64,000 bases of DNA from Flagellimonas aurea (GTDB lineage Bacteria > Bacteroidota > Bacteroidia > Flavobacteriales > Flavobacteriaceae), in contig NZ_JAFLNL010000002.1 in assembly GCF_017313785.1 (NCBI RefSeq), forward strand, positions 124,001 to 188,000, read 5' to 3'. This document shows, piece by piece, positions 35,855 through 44,688 of the stretch. Made by a program: the position numbers and the translations under genes. Position 1 is the first letter of the stretch. Each line of letters starts with the position of its first letter. The notes beneath the pieces were generated by a model. It did no database searches. It was given only the letters and a program-made list of their open reading frames with translations, and had not been told where the DNA came from.

Positions 35855-35912
35855 TGTCAGACCGAGCACAGTCGAGGCCTTTTTGACTTCCCGACTGCGT
35901 TTGAAGTGACAC
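35855..35912. repeat. REP-like palindrome, copy 3 (diverged)
   Basis: The left half is TGTCAGACCGAGCACAGTCGA and the right half CCCGACTGCGTTTGAAGTGA, followed by CACA. It is clearly related to copies 1 and 2 but several arm positions differ. It lies between convergent genes, 3 bp after the ybaB-like stop codon. Confidence 0.7.
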
Positions 35913-35916
35913 ATTT

Positions 35917-36942
35917 TTACCCTATATTTTTCAAAACGTTTAGGAAATGTTGGTGCATGGCATCGGTATAGTCCAAATGGGTAACGATGCGCAATTTACC
36001 CTGTCCCATTCCGATAATGGAGACTTGATTGTTGTTCAATTGATCCAAAAATGCTTCGGACGACATTTTAGCCTCATTTATTTCAAATATGATGATGTTG
36101 GTCTCGATGGGTTCCACTTTTTTGATGAAATCCAACGATTGGAGCACTTCACCTATTTCAGCGGCCTTTTTGTGATCTTCTGCCAATCGTCCTACATTGT
36201 TTTCCAGGGCATAAATGCCCGCCGCAGCCAAATACCCTGATTGACGCATTCCTCCACCAAACACTTTTCGAATACGCAAAGCTTTATCTATATCTGATTT
36301 GCTTCCCACCAAAACAGAGCCTACCGGACATCCCATGCCCTTGCTCAAACATACGCTGATGGTATCGAACAACTTGCCGTATGCCTTTGGAGCCTCACCT
36401 TTTTTTACCAAAGCATTCCAAAGTCGTGCGCCATCCAGGTGATATTTTAGATTGTGCTCATCGCAGACTCTTCTGATTTTTTTTAGTTCCTCAAAATCCC
36501 AACAGGCTCCACCTCCTTTGTTCGTTGTGTTTTCGATACAGACCAAAGTTGTTAACGGACTGTGGTAAAAATCGGGCGGGTTTATAGAGGCCTCCACCTG
36601 CTCGGCGGTCATCATCCCTCGGTCTCCATCTACCAATCTACAGGAAACTCCGCTATTGAAGCTCACTCCCCCACCTTCGTAATTGTAAACATGGGCGTAT
36701 TTATCACATATCAGTTGATCCCCGGGTTGGGTGTGTATCTTTATTGCCGTTTGATTGGTCATGGTGCCGCTTGGAAAAAATAGGGCCGCTTCCATACCAA
36801 AGTACTCGGCAACTTTGGCTTCCAATTCATTTACCGTAGGATCGTTTTTGAATACATCGTCCCCTACTTTTGCATTCATCATGGCCTCCAACATCCCGGC
36901 TGAAGGTCTAGTGACCGTGTCACTTATCAAATTTATCTCCAT
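35917..36942 (-). CDS. Low-specificity L-threonine aldolase
   Basis: This 341-aa PLP enzyme of the GLY1/LtaE type splits threonine or allo-threonine to glycine and acetaldehyde. It opens INLISDTVTRPS and has the GDDVFKNDPTVNELE segment. The PLP lysine is in CLSKGMGCPVGS, with the DGARLWNA segment before it. ATG 36942 is chosen because it matches the family N-terminus; an upstream TTG at 36963 would overlap the previous gene. It lies 8 bp downstream of the metalloprotease gene, in an apparent operon. Confidence 0.92.
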   Translation of the reverse strand: MEINLISDTVTRPSAGMLEAMMNAKVGDDVFKNDPTVNELEAKVAEYFGMEAALFFPSGTMTNQTAIKIHTQPGDQLICDKYAHVYNYEGGGVSFNSGVSCRLVDGDRGMMTAEQVEASINPPDFYHSPLTTLVCIENTTNKGGGACWDFEELKKIRRVCDEHNLKYHLDGARLWNALVKKGEAPKAYGKLFDTISVCLSKGMGCPVGSVLVGSKSDIDKALRIRKVFGGGMRQSGYLAAAGIYALENNVGRLAEDHKKAAEIGEVLQSLDFIKKVEPIETNIIIFEINEAKMSSEAFLDQLNNNQVSIIGMGQGKLRIVTHLDYTDAMHQHFLNVLKNIG

Positions 36943-36950
36943 ATAATTAT

Positions 36951-39353
36951 TTAGTCCATGCAATCCATTCCAATGGGTGAACCATCTGGAATTGTAGAAA
37001 CTGGAATAAGTTTGAATTCCGATGGCTTTTCCATAAACGCATCAATTCTTTTCACCATTTCCGCAGAGATCGTGTTTTTACCATCTGTCAACAATTGGGT
37101 TTTTAAATTATTGAGCACCTCATTGGCGATAGCGTTCACTTGTGGATGCACGTCATTATGCGCGGCAAGGTTCATGATATGGTATAGCACCCTAAAATTG
37201 ATGGTGTTCTGTACCTCTTCCTCATAATCATCACGATGAGAAAGGTCGAATGTACCATTTATGGTTTCGTCCAGAACCTCTTTAAGCCCCATTTGATTTT
37301 TATCCAAACTTTTTTGCTGAATCAAACGGGAGGCTCGCTCAGGATGAAGCAATAGTTCCAAGGTCATATCAGCAGCGGTTTCGGCAACGGAGAGCGCATC
37401 AAAACTTACGCCGGTCCTACCTTTGAAGGATTCCCTGGAGCGACCAAAACCAATGGCTCTTGGAGGAAAAAGGTCCAGCTTTTCCTTGGGAACTGAAATC
37501 ACTTCGGCATCCAATGTCTTTAAAATGGATTCCATTGCCTTTTCTTGTACTGTTGCATTAACGGGCTTCACCGGTATTTGTCCGCCATCTTTTACAGCAT
37601 AATTGTAGTCCAGTCCCCCGATAACTTTAGAGACTGCCTCGGTCTGATATCTATGGAAGAAATATATTGGTACAAAAACATCTTCCAAAACGGAATAGGC
37701 TTCACCTGTTCTTATATTGTCCACTGAAAAGTTCTTGATGGCCTTTTCACGGATCTCCAACATACTTTCCAATTCCTGGCTGGCACTTTTACCGTTGTCC
37801 CATAAATGTGCCAGTGCATGTGCTCCTCCCTTTGGGCGTGCATCACTATCTGATATGTAGCGAAGACCATCGTCTTGTGCTTTCTTTAAAATGGCATTCA
37901 ATGCTTCTTGTTCGTTGGTTCCGCTTGGAAAATCCGAGTAGGCATAGGCCACAATAACCTTGTCCCACTCTCCTATTCCTGTATCGTAAGCATTTTTAAA
38001 ACTGATTTCCCCACCTTCCAACACAAATTGTGGGTGCGGATAGTCCATAACCGAGGCCCTGTCATTGGTGCTGGCCGCAAAGTTGTGTGTAAACCCTAAC
38101 GTATGTCCGATTTCGTGCGCGGAAAGTTGGCGTATTCTTGCCAAGGCCAGTTCTAACATGGGCTGATAGTTATCGTCCCTTTCTTCGAAAGGTTTGTTCA
38201 TCAAGGCTTGTGCTATCATAAAATCTTGACGAATCCTCAAACTTCCCAAACTCACATGCCCTTTTAATATTTCTCCTGTCCGTGGGTCCACAACACTGGC
38301 CCCGTAACTCCATCCCCGGGTTGAGCGATGCACCCATTGCACCACGTTATATCTGATGTCCAGTGGGTCTGCATCATCGGGCAGAATTTTCATTTGAAAG
38401 GCATTTTTGTAACCTGCTGCTTCAAAAGCCTGGTTCCACCATTTGCCGCCGTCCATCAATGCAGAACGGATAGGTTCCGGGGTCCCATTGTCTAAATAAT
38501 AGATGATTGGCTCTACTGCTTCGCTTACTTCGGCATTAGGGTCTTTCTTTTGCAAACGATGTCTTCTGATAAACCGCTTTACCAATGATTCCTGTACAGG
38601 GGTGGCATAGTCATAATAAGAGAATGGGTATCCGCCGCTTCGGGGATCGTACAATCTCTTTTCATAATTTTCATCAGGTAGTTCAATCAGCGAATGATGC
38701 TGAGCCACGGTAACCAGACTTGGCGTGGGGGTCACGGAACGAATCCAAGCTCCTTCCGGTTCTCCCTTAAAAGTTAAGGCGACATCAAACTCGACATTTT
38801 TAGGGAACGCCTTGGTACGATCAAAGGCCCAAGCGCTTTTGCCCTTATCCAAAGTATACGAGCCTTGCTTGGAGCGTTTCAGGCGATTGGAAACTCCGTG
38901 GGCGTCTCGCATTAAAAAATCGGTAATATCTATCAAATAACTGCCTTTGGACTCCTCAACTATCTCAAAACCTTCCAAAATGGATTTTGCAAAGGCTTGC
39001 TCCACCGATTTACGTTCCAATTCGTTATCGGTTATGGCCCGATACTCCAAATTGGGCTGAACCAATAACAGTTTTTTGCCCGCTTTGCGGAAGAACACCA
39101 CTTGTTCGTTTCCCAACTGTCCACGATCCAGACCAATATCGTTGCTGCCTATACCACTGCTCAACGAATAGACGTATAAAAAATCCTTTTCCAGATTATC
39201 TACTTGCAGATAGATTTTATCAGTAGAATCATCATAGAAAAAATTGAAATATCCACTGAATTTTTGAAAATCCTTTGCCTTTTCGAACGTCTGTGCTCCC
39301 AAAGAAAGGCAAGCAAAGTAAAATAATGCGATCAGAGTAGTTGTGTTCTTCAT
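36951..39353 (-). CDS. Secreted zinc-dependent metalloprotease (DUF5117/DUF4953 type)
   Basis: This 800-aa protein has a signal peptide (ending SLGAQ) and an extended metzincin motif HEIGHTLGFTHN near residue 410, with a Met-turn candidate SVMDYPHP shortly after. The N-terminal region (FSGYFNFFYDDSTDKIYLQV) and C-terminal helical region match the large DUF5117-DUF4953 exported protease family of Bacteroidetes. No type IX sorting domain is visible. Substrates are unknown. It is followed by threonine aldolase after 8 bp. Confidence 0.9.
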   Translation of the reverse strand: MKNTTTLIALFYFACLSLGAQTFEKAKDFQKFSGYFNFFYDDSTDKIYLQVDNLEKDFLYVYSLSSGIGSNDIGLDRGQLGNEQVVFFRKAGKKLLLVQPNLEYRAITDNELERKSVEQAFAKSILEGFEIVEESKGSYLIDITDFLMRDAHGVSNRLKRSKQGSYTLDKGKSAWAFDRTKAFPKNVEFDVALTFKGEPEGAWIRSVTPTPSLVTVAQHHSLIELPDENYEKRLYDPRSGGYPFSYYDYATPVQESLVKRFIRRHRLQKKDPNAEVSEAVEPIIYYLDNGTPEPIRSALMDGGKWWNQAFEAAGYKNAFQMKILPDDADPLDIRYNVVQWVHRSTRGWSYGASVVDPRTGEILKGHVSLGSLRIRQDFMIAQALMNKPFEERDDNYQPMLELALARIRQLSAHEIGHTLGFTHNFAASTNDRASVMDYPHPQFVLEGGEISFKNAYDTGIGEWDKVIVAYAYSDFPSGTNEQEALNAILKKAQDDGLRYISDSDARPKGGAHALAHLWDNGKSASQELESMLEIREKAIKNFSVDNIRTGEAYSVLEDVFVPIYFFHRYQTEAVSKVIGGLDYNYAVKDGGQIPVKPVNATVQEKAMESILKTLDAEVISVPKEKLDLFPPRAIGFGRSRESFKGRTGVSFDALSVAETAADMTLELLLHPERASRLIQQKSLDKNQMGLKEVLDETINGTFDLSHRDDYEEEVQNTINFRVLYHIMNLAAHNDVHPQVNAIANEVLNNLKTQLLTDGKNTISAEMVKRIDAFMEKPSEFKLIPVSTIPDGSPIGMDCMD

Positions 39354-39576
39354 AATTTGGTTGAAATATTGCTTAAAAATATGGAAATCATTTTTAAAAA
39401 ACGTTACCCTAAATCTTTAACTGACCGTAAAATAGAAATTGATAAAATTGAGTACAGAATTTTACATATTTCCATTTTTGTATCCATTGTTTGCTGTTGA
39501 GATTTTAATTACAGTATTCCATATTCGGTAAGGTCATGTGAAGAAAGAAACTTATTTTTACCCCAAAATATATTAG

Positions 39577-40678
39577 ATGGTAACTACAGATCAACAAAAA
39601 GATCTTATTGAGCGCCTTGGTGCGTTAAGGAGGTATCTTTGACATCGATGCTAAACTTATTGAAATAGAGAACGAGGAAGAAAAAACCCTTGCTCCGGGC
39701 TTTTGGGACAATCCACAAGAGGCCCAATTACAAATGCAGTCGATAAAATCCAAAAAGAAATGGGTAGAGGATTTTGAGGAAGCCAAAACATTGGTAGGCG
39801 ACCTTGAGGTTCTTATGGAATTTCAGCAAGCGGGTGAGGTATCCGAAGACGAGGTTACCCAGCAGTTTGAAAAAGCCATCTCGGCCATTGAAAAATTGGA
39901 GTTCCGTAATATGCTCTCAGATGAGGGCGATGAACTTACCGCCGTTCTCCAAATAACAGCAGGTGCAGGAGGTACAGAAAGTTGTGATTGGGCATCCATG
40001 CTGATGCGCATGTATATGATGTGGGCCGAAAAGAACGGTTACAAGATCAAAGAGCTCAACTACCAAGATGGCGATGTGGCCGGTATTAAGACGGTAACCT
40101 TGGAGATTGAAGGAGAATATGCCTTTGGTTGGCTCAAGGGCGAGAATGGTGTACACCGTTTGGTGCGCATCTCCCCTTTCGACAGCAATGCAAAAAGGCA
40201 TACTTCGTTTGCATCGGTTTATGTGTACCCTTTGGTTGATGATACCATTGAAATCGAAGTGAATCCTTCGGATATTGAGATTACAACAGCACGTTCCAGC
40301 GGTGCAGGAGGACAAAATGTGAACAAGGTGGAAACCAAGGTTCAATTGGTTCATAAACCTACGGGAATCCAAATATCATGTTCAGATTCCCGCTCACAGC
40401 ACGACAACAGGGCCACGGCAATGAAAATGTTGAAATCCCAACTGTACGAAATCGAGCTTCGAAAAAAGCAAGAGGCCCGCGCCGAAATCGAATCATCCAA
40501 AATGAAGATTGAATGGGGTTCACAGATCCGAAACTATGTGATGCACCCATACAAATTGATAAAGGATGTACGGACAGGTGAGGAAACAGGAAATGTGGAT
40601 GCCGTAATGGACGGTGACCTGGATGCATTTTTAAAAGCCTACCTAATGATGATGGGGCAAAAAGAAGAACAAGATTAA
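39577..40678 (+). CDS. prfB: Peptide chain release factor 2 (RF2) with programmed +1 frameshift
   Basis: RF2 ends translation at UAA and UGA. The gene reads 21 codons from ATG 39577, meets an in-frame TGA at 39640, then continues in +1 from 39641, giving 366 aa in total, the normal RF2 length. The anticodon-mimic SPF is in [12 protein letters not shown] and the catalytic GGQ in [12 protein letters not shown] shorter reading from 39734 would lack the N-terminal domain and is not the real protein. ArsC follows after 10 bp. Confidence 0.97.
39628..39643 (+). promoter_or_regulatory. RF2 autoregulatory +1 frameshift site
   Basis: AGGAGG TAT CTT TGA C combines an internal Shine-Dalgarno-like hexamer, a slippery CTT codon and a TGA stop followed by C. 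It differs from the classical E. coli site (AGGGGG TAT CTT TGA C) by one base. Low RF2 favours slipping by one base and making full-length RF2. Confidence 0.95.
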
Positions 40679-40688
40679 ATAGCTATTC

Positions 40689-41030
40689 ATGATCAAAATA
40701 TATCATAACCCTAGATGCAGAAAATCTCGAGAGGGATTGGCCATTTTGGAAAAATCGGGAAAGGATTTCGAAGTTGTAAAATACTTGGACGATGTCCCCA
40801 GCAAGAAAGAAATAAAAACGCTGGTGAAATTTTTGGGCATTGCCCCGATTGATTTGGTCCGGAAGACCGAAGCCATCTGGAAAGAAAAATTCAAAGGTAG
40901 GACCTTAAGTGATGATGAGGTTATTACGGCACTCTCGGAGAACCCAAAATTGATTGAGCGACCCGTCGTTGTAAATGGTGAAAAAGCAGTCGTGGGGAGA
41001 CCTCCAGAGAACATAATGGGTCTGCTATAA
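40689..41030 (+). CDS. ArsC-family arsenate reductase
   Basis: This 113-aa thioredoxin-fold reductase is of the glutaredoxin-linked ArsC family. Catalytic Cys10 is in NPRCRKSR and anion-binding arginines are in VRKTEAIWKE, IERPVVVNG and VGRPPEN. It matches the arsenate-reductase form rather than the SpxA regulator, which has a CxxC motif. No ars operon is nearby, so the role may be general or cryptic. It lies 10 bp after prfB and is probably co-transcribed. Confidence 0.9.
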   Translation: MIKIYHNPRCRKSREGLAILEKSGKDFEVVKYLDDVPSKKEIKTLVKFLGIAPIDLVRKTEAIWKEKFKGRTLSDDEVITALSENPKLIERPVVVNGEKAVVGRPPENIMGLL

Positions 41031-41099
41031 TTCTGATAACCAATTATATTTAACACAGGTTGCACGGATAAATACAACCTAAATAGTATCTTTACCTCC

Positions 41100-41579
41100 A
41101 TGAAAAGTAAACAAACACTCTTCCTAATAACCTTATTTATTGGCCTACTGGCCATGAACGATGTTGTTGCCCAATACGGCTATGGCTCTCCATACGGCTA
41201 TGGCAGATATGGCAGAGGACGAAGTTATGTTCCCCAGGCGGGCCCTGTTGAAAGTCAAAAAGAGGAGACACCACCTACAGCCGAAGAACTTGTGGACGAA
41301 CAAATGCCATCCATCACCGAGGCCATTGATTTAGATCCTTTTGAGCAGGCGGTCGTACGTACTTCATTGGTGACCTCTGTTCAACAACGAATAGAGCTTC
41401 AAATTCTTGGGTTGGAACCTCTAAAAATGAAAGAAGAGGTCGAAAAAATCAAAAGACGGCAAGATGCCGAGTTAAAGGCCGGTCTACCAGAGGATAAGTA
41501 CGAAGCCTTTATGGAACTTCAAGAAAACCAGTTCAAGGCCAAGAAGAAAAAGAAAAAGAAGAAAAAGAACAAGGGTTAA
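41100..41579 (+). CDS. Secreted protein with Gly/Tyr-rich start and lysine tail
   Basis: A signal peptide (ending VVAQ) is followed by a short Gly/Tyr/Arg repeat region (GYGSPYGYGRYGRG), a helical domain (about residues 60-140: LDPFEQAVVRTSLVTSV, then KMKEEVEKIKRRQDAELK) and a C-terminus with nine consecutive lysines before NKG. I recognise it only as a conserved-looking exported flavobacterial protein. The tail could bind anionic polymers. It precedes the TonB-type receptor gene on the same strand. Confidence 0.78.
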   Translation: MKSKQTLFLITLFIGLLAMNDVVAQYGYGSPYGYGRYGRGRSYVPQAGPVESQKEETPPTAEELVDEQMPSITEAIDLDPFEQAVVRTSLVTSVQQRIELQILGLEPLKMKEEVEKIKRRQDAELKAGLPEDKYEAFMELQENQFKAKKKKKKKKKNKG

Positions 41580-41680
41580 CAATTCTTTAAGGTCATTCGC
41601 AGGTTCAATTACGTTGTTGGGGGATTTATATTTCGCATCCACTTTTTTTACTTCAATTTTTGCAGCGTAAAAATCAAACT

Positions 41681-44191
41681 ATGCAAAGGATATTTATCCC
41701 ATTGCTACTAATCTTATTGACCACATTTCAAGGATTAGCCCAGCAAAACCAAAAACCCATTACAATTTCAGGAAAGGTAACCGATTCAGAATCAGGTCAA
41801 CCTTTGGAATATGCGACCTTCGTGCTGCAAAAAACAGATAGTCCAGATCAAGTAACCGGAGGAATTACGGACCTCGATGGTAACTTTGAAATAGAGACTG
41901 CTCCAGGAACTTACAACATCAGGGTCGAATTTATCTCTTATAAAACGTATTCCAAACAAGGACAAACCTTTAATTCCGACACCAATCTGGGTTCAATTAC
42001 CTTATCCCCGGATGTTGCCCAGTTAGCCGAAGTTGAAGTAGTAGGAGAAAAGACCACCGTGGAGGTTAGGCTGGACAAGAAAATCTATAATATCGGAAAA
42101 GATCTTACTACAAGTGGTGCAACCATTAGTGATGCCTTGAGCAATGTACCTTCCGTAAATGTTGATATTGATGGTGCCATCAGTCTTCGTGGAAACGAAA
42201 ATGTTCGTATTCTAATCAATGGCAAACCCTCTGCATTGGCAGGTTTTGGTTCTACCGAAGCGCTTCAGCAGTTGCCAGCAGATGCCATAGAAAAAGTGGA
42301 GGTTATCACCAGTCCCTCCGCTAGGTATGATGCCGAAGGCACTGCTGGTATTTTAAATATTGTTCTAAAAAGAGAAAAAACACTCGGGTTCAATGGATCC
42401 GTCAATTTGTATGGAGGCCATCCGACCAATGGTGGCATCACGGCCAATGCGAACCTTAGGACCAACAAGTTTAATTTTTTCACTACAGTTGGTTACCGCT
42501 ATAGAGAAGGGCCTGGCAACGGATTTTTTGATACCAGATATTTCGACCCAAGACAGGATGCATTTTTGGACAGTATCGCTTACGACAGAAATATAGAGGA
42601 TAGGGATATCAGCAGGATCAATCGTGGAGTCAATGCAAATTTTGGCATGGAGTATTTCTTCAATGAACAATCCTCCATTACAGGTTCTTATTTCTACAGA
42701 ACAGGGAGCGATGAAGATCTTACCACAAACATAAACGATTACTTTTTAAACAATGATCCACAGGTAGGTACCACAAGAAGCGAACTGGAAACAGAAAAAG
42801 ACAATACCCACCAAGTTTCGCTTAATTACATCAATAGATTTGATAAGGATGGACATGTATTGACGGCAGATTTGCAATATTCTGTGGATGAAGAAGTACA
42901 AAATGGGTTTATAGCCGAACCTGTTCGTTATAACAATACAAACAATAACGATATAGCTATTCCAATGGAAGAGACCTCTACCCTAGAGGACCAAACAGAA
43001 TACTTGGTACAGAGTGATTATGTGCTCCCATTTGGTGAAGATTCACAATTTGAAGCAGGATATCGTGGGACTTTTGAAAACGAGGTAACAGATTACCGAC
43101 TACTACAAGAAAATGCAGGGGGAGTTCTTGAAGTCAACGTGAATCAAACCAATGTTTTTGATTTTACCCAGAATGTCCATGCACTATATTCCCAATATGG
43201 TTCAAAATTTGGGGACTTTAATTTTCTCTTGGGACTTAGAATGGAGAGTACCCAATTAAAGGGTAAAATTGAATCCGAACTTACCGAAGAGGAACTACAG
43301 GAAGAATTTTCGTTCCCAATAGATACAGATTTTGATAATAACTATACAGGTCTCTTTCCTACGGTAAACTTGATTTACGAATTCACCGAAAGAGAGAATG
43401 TTTCTTTGGGATACAATAGAAGAATCAATCGTCCATGGAGCTGGTTTTTGAATCCATTCCCATCAAGAAGCAGTAGAACCAATATTTTTCAGGGTAACCC
43501 TAACCTTCGACCAGCATTTTCAAATGCATTTGACCTTGGGTACTTAAAACGATGGGATAAACTGACCTTGACTTCATCTGTTTATTATCAAAGAGAGACC
43601 GATGCATTTCAGAGAGTTCAGGAACAGGTGTTTATTACCGGACCAGGTGGTTCGCAAGTTGAGGTAATCAGGAACATTCCTTTTAACTTGGCAACAAACG
43701 ATAGAACAGGTGCAGAAGTGGGAATGTTATATAATCCTACAAAGTGGCTGCGACTAAATGGTAGTGTCAACTTCTTTAGATTCAGTCTTGATGGAGAATT
43801 CAATGGAGTCGATTATAGCCAATCCAACAATAGCTGGTTTGGTCGCTTTAGTTCCAAAGTTACATTGCCTTGGAAAATTGACTGGCAAACCAATGCATTC
43901 TACCGAGGTGCATCCGATGATATACAAGGGCGGTCTGATGGTATTTTATCAATTGACCTAGCGTTTAGTAAAGATCTCTTAAATGATAATGCCACTATTT
44001 CTTTGAACGTACAAGATCTTTTGAACTCAAGAAAACGAAGCTCTTTCACTACAACGGATTTTTTCGAGCAAGACAGTGACTTTCAATGGAGGCAGCGGCA
44101 GTTAAGGGTTTCGTTCATTTATCGTATCAACGAACAGAAAAAACGTGGACGACCCGAAAGGCAAGATGATTTTGAAGAAGGACAGTTTTAG
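41681..44191 (+). CDS. TonB-dependent receptor / outer-membrane beta-barrel family protein
   Basis: This 836-aa outer-membrane protein has a signal peptide (ending GLAQ). A carboxypeptidase-like regulatory domain (about 25-105: ISGKVTDSESGQPLEYATFVL) is followed by a plug region with IYNIGKDLTTSGATISDALSNVPSV and SLRGNENVRILINGKPS, then a C-terminal barrel. It matches the outer-membrane-receptor subgroup without a SusD partner. No substrate genes are adjacent. ATG 41681 is chosen over TTG 41660. Confidence 0.9.
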   Translation: MQRIFIPLLLILLTTFQGLAQQNQKPITISGKVTDSESGQPLEYATFVLQKTDSPDQVTGGITDLDGNFEIETAPGTYNIRVEFISYKTYSKQGQTFNSDTNLGSITLSPDVAQLAEVEVVGEKTTVEVRLDKKIYNIGKDLTTSGATISDALSNVPSVNVDIDGAISLRGNENVRILINGKPSALAGFGSTEALQQLPADAIEKVEVITSPSARYDAEGTAGILNIVLKREKTLGFNGSVNLYGGHPTNGGITANANLRTNKFNFFTTVGYRYREGPGNGFFDTRYFDPRQDAFLDSIAYDRNIEDRDISRINRGVNANFGMEYFFNEQSSITGSYFYRTGSDEDLTTNINDYFLNNDPQVGTTRSELETEKDNTHQVSLNYINRFDKDGHVLTADLQYSVDEEVQNGFIAEPVRYNNTNNNDIAIPMEETSTLEDQTEYLVQSDYVLPFGEDSQFEAGYRGTFENEVTDYRLLQENAGGVLEVNVNQTNVFDFTQNVHALYSQYGSKFGDFNFLLGLRMESTQLKGKIESELTEEELQEEFSFPIDTDFDNNYTGLFPTVNLIYEFTERENVSLGYNRRINRPWSWFLNPFPSRSSRTNIFQGNPNLRPAFSNAFDLGYLKRWDKLTLTSSVYYQRETDAFQRVQEQVFITGPGGSQVEVIRNIPFNLATNDRTGAEVGMLYNPTKWLRLNGSVNFFRFSLDGEFNGVDYSQSNNSWFGRFSSKVTLPWKIDWQTNAFYRGASDDIQGRSDGILSIDLAFSKDLLNDNATISLNVQDLLNSRKRSSFTTTDFFEQDSDFQWRQRQLRVSFIYRINEQKKRGRPERQDDFEEGQF

Positions 44192-44223
44192 AAAAAATAG
44201 TTTCCCCGAAACTCAAACCTAAA

Positions 44224-44247
44224 AGCAGCCGTTTGGCTGCTTTTTTT
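44224..44247 (+). terminator. Terminator after the receptor gene
   Basis: The stem AGCAGCC / GGCTGCT has a 4-nt loop (GTTT) and is followed by seven T residues. Confidence 0.85.
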
Positions 44248-44340
44248 ATACTCTTCTTATAAGGAAACATCCTTAAAACAATTGCAAAAAAAAAATAGTC
44301 TTCAAAAACAATGAAAACTATTTTAGGAAACAGCTTAAAC

Positions 44341-44364
44341 AAAAAAAGAAGCCAAAAGGCTTCT
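44341..44364 (-). terminator. Terminator after the 57-aa membrane protein gene
   Basis: The stem AGAAGCC / GGCTTCT has a 4-nt loop. On the minus strand it is followed by a run of seven T (plus-strand A7 at 44341-44347). Confidence 0.8.
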
Positions 44365-44375
44365 TTTCATATACA

Positions 44376-44549
44376 TTATTCTTCCACTTGGGCGCGCTTG
44401 GCCTCTTTTCTTTCTTTATACATTTCCCTTAGGTTGCCAATCAACCAGTAAGGTACTACAAAGGTCAACAAGAATATCATCAACCAAAAACCGATTGTCA
44501 AAATTGTTAGAAAAGCTAGAAAACCTAAATATTGGTCAAAATCAAACAT
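44376..44549 (-). CDS. Small membrane protein (57 aa)
   Basis: This ORF starts at ATG 44549. One hydrophobic stretch of about 25 residues (LAFLTILTIGFWLMIFLLTFVV) is followed by PYWLIGNLREMYKERKEAKRA, a basic amphipathic tail. Proteins with the VPYWLIGN(L/I)RE pattern are familiar to me in flavobacteria as unnamed small membrane proteins. It has its own terminator, supporting a real gene, and is divergent from fumC. Confidence 0.7.
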   Translation of the reverse strand: MFDFDQYLGFLAFLTILTIGFWLMIFLLTFVVPYWLIGNLREMYKERKEAKRAQVEE

Positions 44550-44661
44550 CTTTATTCCTTTTGTTTTAACAAAGATACTTTCTTCTTATCAAAAAATGCA
44601 AATAGATGTACAAAAAAAGTGTATTTATCTAGATCAATTACCATATAAATCCCCTATATCC

Positions 44662-44669
44662 TACCTTTG
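44662..44669 (+). promoter_or_regulatory. Putative -7 box for fumC
   Basis: TACCTTTG is an exact TAnnTTTG match ending 19 bp before the fumC ATG. Confidence 0.5.
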
Positions 44670-44688
44670 TGCGACAAAATTTTAAACT

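Noticed and set aside
39734-40678. Release factor gene starting at the internal Met at 39734
   Set aside because: It lacks the N-terminal domain; the upstream ATG 39577 plus the +1 frameshift site restores a normal-length RF2.
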